Assembly: GCA_900708905.1 (NCBI GenBank)
Contig: CAADRB010000032.1
Span: forward strand, 1,462,979 to 1,526,978
Length of the DNA: 64,000 nt
Direction of reading: 5' to 3'
Origin: Hymenolepis diminuta
Taxonomy: Eukaryota; Platyhelminthes; Cestoda; Cyclophyllidea; Hymenolepididae
Of the stretch, positions 12,276 to 25,565 are shown one piece after another. Made by a program: the position numbers and the translations under genes. Numbering within the stretch: the stretch's first letter is position 1; every line of letters starts with the position of its first letter. A model generated the notes under the pieces. That model searched no databases and was not told the DNA's origin. It worked only from the letters and a program-made list of their open reading frames with translations.

Positions 12276-14314
12276 AATGTCTAGTCCTCTTTTGCCGCCA
12301 ATATCAGTTCAAATAAGTTTTCAACTTGCTTATTTTCGTTTAAATACTCGCATGTAGACTCAGAGTATGAAATCGCTAGAGATAAAACATGCTTTTCTTC
12401 ATACACGATCGAAGAAAATTATATGTTAAAGGATGGTGTCGCAGCATTCTCCAAATGTTCTGATGGCTTATTTACACTAATGAGACCTTGACTCTGTTGA
12501 TTCGCATTTTTTTGTCATTTCTTTACCGGTGAAACACGAACAGGTTTCGATTTCGCGACTGGAGATTTGACAGGTTACCGCCAAAGGAAACTATCAGATT
12601 CACTGAAGATGCTGTTTAAATTATCATCATACATATGTCTTTATGGTGCATGAATTACGTGTTATTTGATTTGGGTTCGGGCTGTCATCTACTGCCGGTG
12701 ATAACAAACCAAATGTATTTGCATATAAGACGACCGATTGCGGTAATGAACGCAATAAATCGAAAATAAATCACCTATTCACAGGATGTACAATGAGAAA
12801 AATGCGGCCTAACGGTGTTGATATTGTGGTATGTCAACAACTAATCCAGAAGAGTGTGTGAATTATTATCTAGTATCATGCGAAATCTACAATTTAAATT
12901 TGATACATTTTCTGCCTTTTTTCCATTCTGGACTTGGCAAATGACGCTCAAGCCTATATGAAGTAGGATTCTTCTGATTCCGTGAATCTCACTCCTACTG
13001 CCAAAATACTTATCTTAAAAGTGTACTTCTACGTGTTTATAAATTTCTCCATGATTTAAAATTAAAAGGCCTTTTAGTTCTACATTGGAAAAATAAAAAT
13101 AAAATGTTATGGAAGCTAAGTCTGCTAACTATTTTTTTATTTCTAACCTCTAGTGCAGAGAATATGGAATCGCTAGGAATAAAACCTCAAAACATCAGTT
13201 TTCTCCATTCCATACAAAACTGGGATTAGATAATAGAACTGCATCTACCCATTTGTCAAGCAGAAAACTTTATTCCATAAGTGTGGCGTCATGTAGATTA
13301 GAACTTACGCGGCGCAAATTTGCGAATTTGAGGGTGCATAAACAACTTCCTCCTAATTTTCTGCTGACTCATCCGTGGTGATGAGACCATTATAAGTGTG
13401 GTCCAAACGACTGACAAACATCGCCGTCCGGCTTCTGAACATCGCCTTGATGATTGGTAACTGTGATACAACAATCCACTTCCGTTTCCCAATTTACATA
13501 TTTCCAGCTATTTGAAATTAGTTTTCTATCCTCTAGCCAGATCGCTCCTTACCCTTTCCTCACATATTCTCAGCAATAAAGTGAAAGAGAGCGTTCAAAA
13601 TATTTTTTATGTCATTTTGATAGATATCATCATCTGAATTTAATACCAAGGATATGCATTGGACGGGAAACATGTAGCTTTCAATGTTACAATTATTGGA
13701 CGACAGGAAAAGTGAAATTTTAAGATTCCAGCCCTGATCTTTAGCCGTAATACTGATGATTATTTCGTTATCTTGAGTTATTTGACAGTGTTAACTTCGA
13801 CGAAAATACCGTTGAATAAAAAATAGTTAAAAATTATTTAAATTATGGATTTGCATTTATATACATCCTCCTTCATTTAGAGAAGAATTTGAGTTTTGTC
13901 TAACCTTAATTCCTTTAAAATCGGAAAAAGCCCATATCATAAAACCCTTCCCATTTTTAAACCCGAAGAGTTATTACGCGAAGGCAAACTGAACTACTCA
14001 ATTCAAATCCATTTTACAAAATAAAATACGGCTGGGACCTTTAGCTGGGCAGCATCCCCTATATATTAAAAAGAACCTAATTGAACACTTTTAAGAGAAA
14101 AAGAGAGAAAATTTTAATGAAACCTCCTATGAGGATGAAATTTAATTTTAATGAGGTACGAAAATTTAATGAAACTAATTAATATTACCAGATTCCCATC
14201 AAGGAGAAATTAGATAACTTAGCCTAACATTCACATTTAAACTTATATTACCATACCTGCATTTATTTATTTTTTTAAATGGTAATTTTTTAATTTCAAT
14301 GATAAATTCTGGTT

Positions 14315-14575
14315 GTGCTCCAGTGGCGCATCGATTAATGAGCTCGTCAGCGAAGTCAGAGGTAACGGGTTAGATGCCCATCTGTGCACACCAAGTGAGC
14401 TAAATGGTCAACCACAGTCGTTAAGTGTGTCTAAGAATTTGTGTTTCTTATCATGAGGGCTCCCTGATGCTACTCACCTACTCAATATGAATGTTGGGAA
14501 GTGCCTTCCTGAATGGACTTCTAAGTAGTTAGACATCATTTGAGAGAGATGTTCACTCATGCGATTTCAAATAGT
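14315..14575 (+). repeat. SINE copy 4, best preserved with tRNA-derived head
   Basis: The best full-length reference in the window, about 260 bp. The head (14315-14390) has 'ccagtggcgcatcgattaatgagc' (A box-like), 'gaagtcagaggtaacgggtt' (B box-like) and ends near 'gcacacca', like a tRNA 3' end with CCA. The body has 'gtgagctaaatggtcaacc', 'cgttaagtgtgtctaa', 'atgagggctccctgatgcta', 'ctactcaatatgaatgttgg' and the tail 'gagatgttcactcat'. These are properties of a tRNA-derived SINE transcribed by RNA polymerase III. No open frame is expected or seen. Confidence 0.75.
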
Positions 14576-15351
14576 TATTTTTGATACATTCTTTGGTAAG
14601 GTGGAATTTAATTTGAAATACTTCAGTGTAATTCTATTTAAGGGAAATTGCAATTCTTCTTTTTGAGATGTAATTCTTAGGTAAATCTCTCACTTAGCGA
14701 ATAAAATTATTCGAAGATCTAAAACGATTCTTTTGTAGGAGATATGGGGGCTAAAGAGAGTTTTCGATTTTTAAAACAGAACCATGTATTTGACTGAATC
14801 TTAACTAACTTTCATAATATTAACTATTTCAAAGCTAGCGCCTGCATTTTCAGGCAGATAAAAGGAACGTTTCCTACTAATTTTTATATTGGAGCAAAAA
14901 ATTGCAAATTATTTTCTAATGTATTTGACCTAGTTATTAGAAGTAAACGTACGTTTTCATTTTTTCTTTGGATTTTCACAGATTATGATAGTATCTCAGG
15001 CTTAGCAATTTAGTAGATCGATTGGTTGCTTATAAAGGTATTAGAATACTAAGTAGCGTGAGTAATAATAATCGATTTCTAGTTCAGTTCCCATGGCCTT
15101 GGGTCCACAACAGACAGTGAAATTGATGCAAATTAATTATTGACAAACGCAGTAAACCGTCTTTTACAACATTCCCAAAGAAATCTAAACTATTTAAAAT
15201 TATATTTCGGTATAGTTATAGTATTTGTTCTTGTAAATACCTAATTTACAACAAATACACATCGGCTCTGTAGCGGATGCTACACAAATAAGTCTTTTTG
15301 CTAAACCTCAGTAATCCTCTCAAGAAGTCCAAATAGCCTCTATCAGAGACC

Positions 15352-15500
15352 TCTAGTCTAAATTTGCCCTCGACATTAGCAAGGCTATGCCCACAGTAGC
15401 AAGGACAAAGAAGACACTAAGTGGAGAGAGTTTATTGCTCAACTCCCGCTCACTGCCCGAAGCATAGTCATTAAATAAAATCAACACTACGCTACAGGGA
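15352..15500 (-). mobile_element. Possible LTR-like fragment (solo LTR or miniature LTR element)
   Basis: GC-richer than its surroundings. Read on the minus strand it contains a TTTATTTAA-like box, then 'gagcaataaactctctcc' with an AATAAA signal (plus-strand 15431-15436), then a T/C-rich segment, and it could be bounded by TGT near 15496 and CA near 15368. This order resembles the end of U3, R and U5 in a long terminal repeat. There is no second copy in the window, no primer-binding site I can name, and no gag/pol coding. Low confidence. Confidence 0.25.
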
Positions 15501-18500
15501 TATTGATCACTGATTGGCTGAGGAGGCCTCCACACACACGTCCGCGCTTGCTTGCTACGCGATCGGTTACACGTCCGCACTTTCCAGAATATTCTGGTGC
15601 ACGTGAGACCCCTCGACCAGCCTTGATTGTGCTGTGAGCTCCACACCTCCATCGAATCTTGTAAACTCGCGTAATTTGAGATTTAATCTTTCGTGCTATT
15701 AAACAAATTATTACTATTTTGCATGTAAAATTCTTATGAATTCTGATTATCACTTATAAGGAACTGAAAGCTATTCCTTTTTACTAAACGAACGCTAAAG
15801 TGAAGCTCCAAACTTAAAGGCATCAAATATCTCAATCCAAGAAGAGTCGAGAGACAAAGTTAAATATTTTATTGCTTTTATAACTATCTTCGATTAGATT
15901 GTTAGTTGCTAATTTTATGACCAACCTGGACTTTATACCTAGTGAGAACCTGGCTTCTAAACTGAATAACATATTCTCATTTAGTGGCCTGAACTCAGAT
16001 GACATGTAAACTTTTATGCGTCTTTATTCAGTAAATAAATGCAGAAACCACAATAGTTTTATGAAATAATATCGAACTAAATGTGGCCGCCTGTTCAAAA
16101 TTCACACATTTAAATTATCATACATTTGTGATGGTTACTTAGGAAGTTGAGTTTTGAACGAAATTATTTCCGATCTCAATTATTAGTTATTTTTATATGC
16201 GAACACTATGTAACTAAGGCAGGTCAACGACTTCCGGATGCTCAAAATAGTACATACAACTTTTGGTGATCTAACCTGTTAACTCTTGCCTTCAACTAAT
16301 TTTTACATGTATGTCACAAGTGTCAAAAACTACTTTGGTTGCTAGCGTAGCTTCATCTTCTCGTCCTTTTTTGACTAACTACTATCTCAAACCAAGTTTG
16401 TCAGTATTGAATGACAAGTAGGAGGTTTTGAGTCGTTCTGAGAACATAATTTGAGCCTTTTTACGTTCCTCTATTTGAGACGTTGATAAGTATAGAGAAT
16501 CAAGGTCGGTTACATTTTTATTAGATTACATAAAAATATGACTAAGTTTCAACTTCTGGTGGTATTTGATTGAAAAACCTTCCTAATGATAACTTTATTA
16601 TTATTAAGTCCACTTTGTGATAAATTATCAGTTGAAATAGGAAGACTCGATTTAGAGGAAAGAAGCATGGCTTCCTATCTTGAATTTGCTAGAAGATCGT
16701 GGATTAGAATATTTTTCTTAACTGAACGCTTGAAATTGAATGTCGAAAAATATTAGAAATGAACAGGATGAGGGCTGGTCTTTGGAGTGCTCACTTACGG
16801 TGTCTGAATTATTGATTATTCGACTTCACCGCGCCGTGCATTTCAGACAGAACACCACAAAGCACAGTCTAGCTAAACTATAGCTGATTCATCTTCGACG
16901 ACGGCATGACGGGTACCGATAGTGCTCAAGATTCTGGCTATTACCACCAATCGGACTGAAAGCGTCCCCATGATGACTTGTCCGTTTATTTCCCAACCAT
17001 TCATGGATATCTATACTTTTTCCCTAATTTTATTGAATTTTGTTATTTTTAAATAAAACTCAAAGTGGCTGGAATTCTCATCTGCGGCCACCTATCTTCG
17101 GACTAATAACCTCGGATCTGGACAGACCGTTGAAACCAAGTCGGCGATAGATGATAATAGTCAACTTACGCAATCATTTTTTCAATCATGTGTATTTTAG
17201 ATTTATGTTGTACTTCACGGATCAGATTTAATCCGTGAACTAGGCCATTGAGGGTCATAAAGATGTCATCAAATAAATTGAGGAAGTAGTTTGCAGTACA
17301 TTCCTCTTTTCAAGTAGGACGACTTCAGGTACTTTCCTACAGAGAGGACCAATATTTACAAGTTAAGAGTAGTGTACTAGTTTTTGAAGTTAACAGTGGA
17401 GTTTCCTTTATTTTAAGACTATCCGAAATAGAAGCAGTTCCTTCCCAACTACTTTATTCGAGAATTTTGAAAGACCCAATATCGAAACGGGGTCATGTCA
17501 TAGTTCCGGGATATTTCCATTTATATCAAATGCAATTGCCTTCAACAAAATAATCCACAACGGTAAAGGTATTGAACGCAACTGAGTAATTTCGTCTCAC
17601 TTAATCCTAGAACTGTTGAAGAATGCAAACCTTCATTCTTGTAAACGAAAATCAGTGCAAATGACATTCAACCGTCTTCAAAATTAAGCGACCCAAACTT
17701 TCTTAAATTTCTCATACTATGGAACAAAGAAGCGGCATTAGCAGCTGAAGCTAATTTCTTTTCAGGGCCAAGCCTTCATAATACAATTTCCATTCCTCTC
17801 ATTAAGTATTTTATTGAAAGCTACGCATTTGCTTATCTAACTAGCTGAACATTAGCTAAATTTCGACTAGAAGTGCAGAGAATTCAATTGCGCTTTTTGT
17901 GATGACAATGAATATTAATATTCTGGATTCATTTCCGGTGAAGAATTTGAATATTTATTCTGTTGAATGTAAAGAGTAAAAAAAATAAAATCGGTTCTTT
18001 AAAACGCAATCAAAAATTACATTAGGTTCCCATGCTAAAATTTAAAAAAGTTATTCTTAGCTTTGCTATTCTGCCGAAAGGCCAGACCCTAATAGAAATG
18101 ACCGAACCGAGCAGAAAAAGTGTTTATACGCACATACATAGTCGAATGGACAACCACTTTGATGTCTGAAGCAAAGTGTGAGAGACCGGATTGGTCTTCT
18201 AAAATTATGGATAGGTGGGTTGTAGTCGGCGTTCGCTCGGTTCTCAGGCGTGGTTGACTGAAATAACCACGACAAAAGACTTGAAATGCTAAGGAGCTAT
18301 GCTATTCACTCCAGGTATTACAAAAATCCAGGAATATTTCATTACAGCATATTTAAAATAAGTTACACGTTGTTAGAGCTCCTTTTTATATTCCGAAACT
18401 AAATTCCAGAGTCAATAATGAAATTAGAGAGCGCATGCCGTAATTTGATTAATCAAAGCTATGGCACCTATTCTCTTTAACTGGTCTTTTACAATTCATG

Positions 18501-21500
18501 AGGAAAGATGGATACTATTTTGAATCTGCTATTATTAAGGCTAAACAAAGCACTACCTTTACAATGATCAGAGAGATAACATGTTGGAGCTCCTCTATTG
18601 AGAAATTCGTATTCTATCATCAGTATGTTTTCTATCAACATAAACGTAGAAGGATGGGTGCGCGTCTAAGAGCAGACGTGTATATCGTCCGGTGGGTCAT
18701 CAATGAACTAAAACCTGCTATTTGATTTGGTAAATCGTCATTATCAGAACGGCTTGAGAAGTTTATTACGAGGGGATTCAAAGATGTTTGCAACACATGC
18801 ATTGAACGTTACCACAACAACTGTTACTGTTACTACTGGCTTGAAGTAGTTCGTTGTTATCAGCATATTCGCTCCTTTATGTCTCAAGAAAGATGATTAC
18901 TATTTTTTTATTACCCACGGCAGGGTAAACGAAAATGTACATTTTTCCATTGTGCGAACAACAAAATGATCCAATTTGGATTAAGGAATGAAAATAGAGT
19001 GGAAGTAGGAATAAAGTCAAGGCATCAAGAAAGTCCTACAAAATTTGATATTCAGATTCAAATGTTACGTTTTTTAAATTTCTTCCCTGGTATAGTCCTA
19101 TGCTTAGTATACCTTTGAAGCGGAGGTTGGATGTCAAGAATTGTACCATTACCTGAGTGAATTCGTGTTTTCGGGGTCCAGAGCCAACGGACCAGTTGAT
19201 TCTATTAGATGATTGGTCAGACACTAGGTACATTTGTCCTTTGAATAGTCAAGATACTGGGAGATTCAAAAGAGTTAATACGATTTTAGCATTAACATTC
19301 AATGGATTGGTTAAACTCGTTATTCTTATCGTCTTTATTGAAAATGTGGAAAAATCTACTACATTTCTAATATCCAATGTTTACACTTACAAATCCGTAT
19401 CTAACTTAATTTTCCTAAAATCAAAAGGGAGTGACTGGTGAAAAGCAATTTCGATTCTTCTGAAAGATTCTTTGCCACTCAGAGGGTATGTGCCCATTTA
19501 AAGAGATCTACGGCTAATTCAAACCAATGAATAAATGATTCCATAATCATAGATAGACCCCCATACCTTACAAAAATTTCCTGCATATCCGTAAAGTTTC
19601 CAAATTTGTGAGTATTGTGATCCCATTTTTTTTGTTCCCATCGTGATTTATTCCAAATATGATTTCTGCTCCTGTCATCAACTGACCACACCGAGCCAGC
19701 TTTTTACATTGCCTTTCTCACATTGAATTTTAAGCCAAATTATTTCCCTGAATACAGCCAAATTTATTTATTCCATTTAAAAAAGAGTCGATTTTGAGAC
19801 TACTGTAAGAGCTTAGCCTTCAAGGTAAGTGGGGAAAATCTGTAGCAGATGTTGGTTTTAAAGGAAGGTAAACTCATTTAGCTATTCACTGTTCATTATG
19901 TTAGCTAGTAATGAAATCACGCTATAATTACATTGAATTTTCTCTGTATGGCTAAAGTCCTATTTTGAATCACCTTCCCTTTCACGACACTATCCTTTCC
20001 ACATGGAACATTTTAAATATCTGTAACCATTTAAACGAGTGAACAAGTTAAACTTCTATTCTATTTCAATTAAAATATGAAGGAAAGCTGTTTTCCCAAT
20101 GTACTGAATTAATATATGGCAAACGTAAATAAGAGTATATTAATCGTGGTATCTTGAAGCCACTTGTCCAGCCCTGCTACATCCTCCAATTTATTCCTTC
20201 TTCAAGTTCCCTTTGCCACATAGAGTCTTCAACCCAATTTTTCTATCTGATGTTGCTGCATCGAGTGGCCAGTGACTTCCAGAGATCTACTGAAATTTCC
20301 CCCACTGAGTTATTCATAAATTACTAAACGCTTTGCTATTTCACGTTTTATAAGTGGAATTAGTTTGTTACAGAATGGATGCAGTTCTCTGAATTTCTGC
20401 TAGAACTTGTTTTACCACTTACTACCACGGCGCCTAGAGTAAATAATGTTAACAAGCATAAAATAACATCATAGGAGACAGCTGAATTGTGGATGAAATC
20501 AAATAATCTCTCAAGTGGATCTATTGGTTAGTCACTCCCGAGTGGGAAATGTTACATAGTTAACAATCTACTCAGTTTTGAGCTCAAACTATCTAGTCAA
20601 GAGCCTGGTGATTAAATCCCAAAACTTGGACTTTGAAATGATGTACCTAACTGTTATTAGTCATTGCTGTACTAACAGCAGAGTAGCAGAAATCCATTGT
20701 CTAATGACTCCAAAGTTCAGGCGAAGTAAGGACTCTCATTATCCGACTTTTCTTTCTAACTCCTTTCATCAATTATCTGAATGGTCTTGCTATATTAAGA
20801 AAATTCCCTAAAATTTCTATGCTTTGTTCTGGATAAATAATGACCACTAACGTTCAAGGCCAATGATTGCTCCAAAATCTGTCCATTTTCACCACAAATG
20901 GTCAGTTTACTTTTACCAATTAACTCTATTTACATTTCCAGTTAAACAGTGCACCAGCAAATTAACGAGTAAACAAATAAGGAATAACACATAAGTGTAC
21001 TTGAGCATCAACAGCAGTAACACAAGGGATAGAAGAAGAGGAAAAGGGAGCGAAATAAGTAATAAGTAATAGCAGCAGACACAGTAATTCAATCTGCTCC
21101 TGCATAAATACACACAGCGGCATTAGAAGAAGACCCTGATATGGTCTTCCCAGTGAACAGGTATGTATGTATCTATACAAAAATATAGTGTAGTAATTAA
21201 TAAAGAGTTGGGGGTATAAATACTGCTTAAATCGCTTCTTGTCAAGGCGCTATCCCGTCCACTAAGAAGGCGCTTCAGATGATGAGGATTGACCTTGGAA
21301 GGGGACGGAGGAGGAAAAGCGTAAAAGTACATCAACCATCAGAAACGACGTTTGACCTGGAAAAAGAGAAACACATGGAAAAGTCAAAACAGGACTTGAC
21401 GTGAAAACGGTAAATAATTTGCTAGCATATTCATCAAAATTAGCGTCGTGAGGATACATTAAAATTTGGAATGTCCTAATAAAGGGCCAACTAGTGATTA

Positions 21501-22054
21501 CTCGCAGAAAATATTTGCGAATTTGAAGTGTGATTTAAACTTCAACTTATTTTACTCTCCTGATTCTTAAATTTTTTAAAGGAAACGAATTTCAACAATC
21601 ACTTTCGGAAGGAGATAGGTATCTTGGAAACTCTTTTTGTTGACTAGTATTAACCAGTACGGTCGGCTATTCCGTTCCTTGGATGTACAAAGAGCGATCT
21701 CGAACTCTTTTACAATTTCTGGCATTTCTTATAAGGGGTTATAAACTATCATCCAATTGGATAATGAAAACATAAATGTCCTTGACATGACCTAAAGAAG
21801 CTAGCAATGGCCATAAATATCTAAGTTTCCGCAAGGTCCTATGTAATAATAAAACGTAAAAATCCATTGCTACGATACCTTAAAAAAATGAGTCGTAAGA
21901 GTTAAGTACAGAGATAATAACTTGTGTGGCTGTTTCAAATGGAAAAAAGCGTTGATAAAGTATAGCTGGACCACAATAAGTCATAAAGTTTAATCAAGAG
22001 AGTTGCAGGAGTTTCCAAGAAAATCACTTTCAAACAATTACATTAGAGTAGCAT

Positions 22055-22205
22055 CTTGGAGCCTCTAAGATGAGAAACTGGAACCCTACTTCTCCTCTTC
22101 CAGTCTTAACCAGAATGTTTGTTCATTTCATTTACTGAATGTGCCCTGACGAGTATTAAACATGAGATCTCTGGTCTGATAGACATTCACGATGACCCCA
22201 CTATG
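22055..22205 (-). repeat. SINE copy, minus strand (a)
   Basis: Its reverse complement reads in the family order: 'agaccagagatctcatgttt' (B box-like), 'cgtcagggcacattcagtaaatgaaatg', 'attctggttaagactgg', 'gaggagaagtagggttcc', 'agtttctcatct'. This corresponds to the head-to-body part of the copy at 25305. The tail is not recognisable. Confidence 0.6.
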
Positions 22206-22419
22206 GCATGTGAGCGTGTTAATAATTAAATTGAACAGTTTGATAATGATCTCCAAGAGGCAAGTGAAGTAAAATGAGACCAACAAACTGAAGTATTCAA
22301 ATAGTGTAAACTCAAGCTCAAATGATGGAGAGAAGTTTCGAAAATAGCGAACAATAGTCCCTCTAAAGACATGAGTTGAGGTCAGGGTATTCCATTTAAC
22401 CGAGGATTAGAAACCATTT

Positions 22420-22620
22420 TTAAGTCCATTGAAAGAAAGTGCTTCCAACATCAATCTTGAGTAGAGAAATATAATTGCGGAGAAACCGCTATTGAAAACT
22501 CGCAGTCTGCTAGCCTTCCCTTGGCCGGTCTTAATCAGTAAGGTTTAACTATTTTGATATTTGTATACACTGGATGTGAGCCAATGAATATTACATCGGT
22601 GACCTCTAAATTGGGACCCG
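22420..22620 (-). repeat. SINE copy, minus strand (b)
   Basis: Its reverse complement gives 'ttagaggtcaccgatgtaat' (B box-like), 'ttggctcacatccagtg', 'accttactgattaagaccgg', and near the tail 'ctactcaagattgatgttgg' followed by 'aagcactt'. The last block is close to the corresponding block at 14480-14510. It lies about 370 bp from, and in the same orientation as, the copy at 22055. Confidence 0.65.
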
Positions 22621-24512
22621 TATGCAATCTACAAGGATAACTAAGGCCTAGCTTTTCATTTAAAACTCTTTAAATGAAATTTTCATTTCTCCAATCTATA
22701 TCGCAATTTTGCAATGATTGATTACCTTATTTTAAAGATGTCGGGATGTTTAACCATACAAAAGGCTGTTTACGAAATTTAGAAACCAGTTGTTCAAATG
22801 AAAAATTGATTTAATTTTATAAAAGGAATGTAGAACAATACAAAGAACACTAAGAACTACCACTCTCAATCCATGGTTGCCGTGATCTTGATGATGGTAG
22901 TAGTGATAACAGTTAGGCCCTGTAAGAACTTGGTGGACTGATCCTCTGCATTTAGGTGTTTAAAGTAATTTCGTGCTAATGACGCTATTCCTTAATTTCT
23001 TTACCCCTTTTGACTTTTCAATCCGTATAAATACCGCTGTCCTGTACGTTAGCTATGAACATGGCAATATGGGCTGGCTTAGTCCAGAACGGTTCTCTGC
23101 TGGATGTTTGGATGAATCAAGTCATATCAATTTGTATCTGTTTTTCTTAACATTTTAATAAACGCTACTCAACAAAGGAATGACGGAGAGTTTCGTAGTG
23201 AGTCAGAAGGTGCTCATGCTACTGACGCTAAACGCTACCTATATTTCCGGTTATACGTCTTAAATCGAGAAAACACACAGGGAGAAAGAACTGAGATTAT
23301 TAACTCATAGTACTCTGATGAGTAGAAAACAAGAGCCCTCTAATTAAGCCAACTCTTTCCTCCTCATCACAGATACCAAATCTCCGACAGATCTCTTCCT
23401 CCTCCTCTTATAAACGGCAGCATGAGAATTTGAGGGCGGAAGTAAATAAGTGGCACATGCTGCTTTGTCTGTCGCGAGAATCCAGTAATTAAATAACAGG
23501 TTAATTAAAGCTGCTTAATTACTAAGTCGATTTTGTTAACCCATACAACGACGATGTCGATAAATCGAACCAGCTGAGGTGAACTAGCTCAAAACGGCAA
23601 CTTGCAACCACGGAAAACAAAAGCCGTCCACCTTGCATAAATTAGCACTTGGAGATTAAAAGAGGAGTAACTAGCTCAGTAAATATTAGGATGAGTATTC
23701 GTTCGTACATACAGCCTACTGACCCAATCGCCTACTTTTGCTCAAAACAATTCATTGTTACTATGAGAACAGATATCACTCAAATTGTCAACCCGAAACC
23801 GGCATACGAATTTTGGTAAGACGATATGACGTTGAGAATTTATTAATAAAATGCGTTGTCTTTAAATATGGGATAGACATATCATATAAATCTGTTGGGT
23901 ACTTTCATGTACTATCAAAAAATTGGTCTAGTCTGGATATGTCTAGTTACAATAATTATACAAACTTTTCAGGATCGAAGTCTCCCAAATTCATTCTCTT
24001 CCTCTTCCAATAAATGTAGCATCCATAATCATACATTCTCTTGCCATATTCGAGTCTGTGTTGGGAAATTTAAGATGCCCTGAAGTTACTCTGACGAGAA
24101 ACTCACATTTTACCAGTCCTTTTGCTGTCCAGTGTGGCTGACCATTCAGATCACCGAAAAGAGCACCGATATCGTAACTCCTGGGCTGATGTGTACGTTG
24201 ACCACTGCGACATCGGGTAATGTCAACAGCTTCAAATGCATGCCATTAACTGCTATAATAATTCATTATGTCGGGAACAGTATATGTAGCTTAGGGATAA
24301 ATGGAGTTAACTGGCGCCTTTCCCAATTAACATATCTTGAACTATCAAAAAATTAAAACCTATAGCTAAAATACACAGATGAGAAAGGTAGTAAATAGTA
24401 AAAACCTTTTTTTCTCTCATTAATCGCATCCTAATTATAACCGAAATCCAATCGCAGAAAAAAATTTCCCTTCCGTTGCGCAGTTTCTAGAGCGCCCTCA
24501 CGTTGAATTTCT

Positions 24513-24538
24513 TGAGAACATTATTGATAATGTTCTCA
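24513..24538. repeat. Perfect 11-bp inverted repeat, 4-nt loop
   Basis: The arm TGAGAACATTA (24513-24523) and its exact reverse complement (24528-24538) flank a TTGA loop. No gene is adjacent. Confidence 0.8.
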
Positions 24539-25304
24539 TTATAATTCCTTTGCAGTTAACGATGAAAATATTTTGGTCAAAACCTTCAAGAATATACAGT
24601 ATCACAGAAACTATAAACATCAAACACTTGACCTAATTTCGTAGACACACCAAGTAAAATGATCAACTGTGAAAATCGAGGACATATACTCATCCAGAAA
24701 GCCATATATTAAATCATGGAATTAGAATATGAAATAATTGAATCATATACATTAAGAGAAGGCAAACAGTACAATACTTCCAGAATTCAAATAAATTATG
24801 ACTCTTGACATCCTGACCTCATAGCATACTACTTTTCGTCCTAGCCTTTCATCACTTACCATTTCACATGCTCAGATGCTGTTTCATTGTCATAATTTTT
24901 AACTCATTTATATTACTATGGCGAATAATAAATAAAAATACACACTAATAAGAGGAATACCGAAAAAAGTATTTCTAGAAATGAAATTACTAAACGCGTT
25001 ACGTCAACTCCACCAGGCAATTAACTATGAACGCAAATTGAAACACGAATTTATCACCCAATTGTAACATCAAGCAACCTTTCTGCCTATGTTTGTTTAA
25101 GCATTTCTCCTGCGCAAATTGCAGGAAATCTGGTACATATCAGATCTTCGATGAAACCATTAAAACTGTTAGAATAAGTCATTGAATCTAAAAATTAGAG
25201 GCTGTTTAACCTCTTGTAATAACTTCTCATGTTTTGGCTAACAATTCAATGAGCAAATTATCTGTAACAGTTAGCAAAGATACGAATTTGGTAAGAACAA
25301 TTTA

Positions 25305-25565
25305 CTGATAGCGCTACTGTTAGCGTGCCTGTCTATGCAGTCAGAGGTCACGGATTCAAAGCTTATCAGTCCTCACCCAGTGAGCGAAATGGCCTATCGC
25401 ACCTATTAAGCTTGGCTAATGAAGAGAACGGCAGATTTCGGTTTCTTCACCAGGGGGCTCTATGATGCTACTCCTTTACCCAAGATCAATGTTGGAAAAC
25501 TCTCCCCTAGGGGAACCGGATTTATTTTAAAGCTTAACACGACATTAGTGAATGTTCACTGATAC
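25305..25565 (+). repeat. SINE copy 5, near full length
   Basis: The head has 'tagcgctactgttagcgtgc', then 'cagtcagaggtcacggattcaaagc' (a good B box match to the tRNA T-arm) and 'cctcacccagtgagcgaaatgg'. The body has 'cctattaagcttggctaatgaag', 'gcagatttcggtttcttcacc', 'ctctatgatgctactcctttac', 'atcaatgttggaaaac' and a tail 'gtgaatgttcactgat'. It aligns along its length with the copy at 14315. Confidence 0.75.

Noticed and set aside
14315..14390. Possible functional tRNA gene
   Set aside because: The A and B boxes are degenerate, the acceptor and anticodon stems do not pair well, and the segment continues into a body shared by other copies. It is a SINE head.
21000..21335. Several overlapping minus-strand frames and a G/A-rich stretch
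   Set aside because: The products are low-complexity Leu/Ser/Pro-rich sequence from a purine-rich strand, with no supporting signals.
23313..23330. CTGATGAGTAGAAAAC resembles a hammerhead ribozyme core
   Set aside because: There is no room for stem II between CTGATGA and GAAA, and no matching stems I and III were seen around it.
24088..24102. CTGACGAGAAAC resembles a hammerhead core
   Set aside because: CTGANGA and GAAA are directly adjacent with no stem II, and no flanking complementarity was seen.
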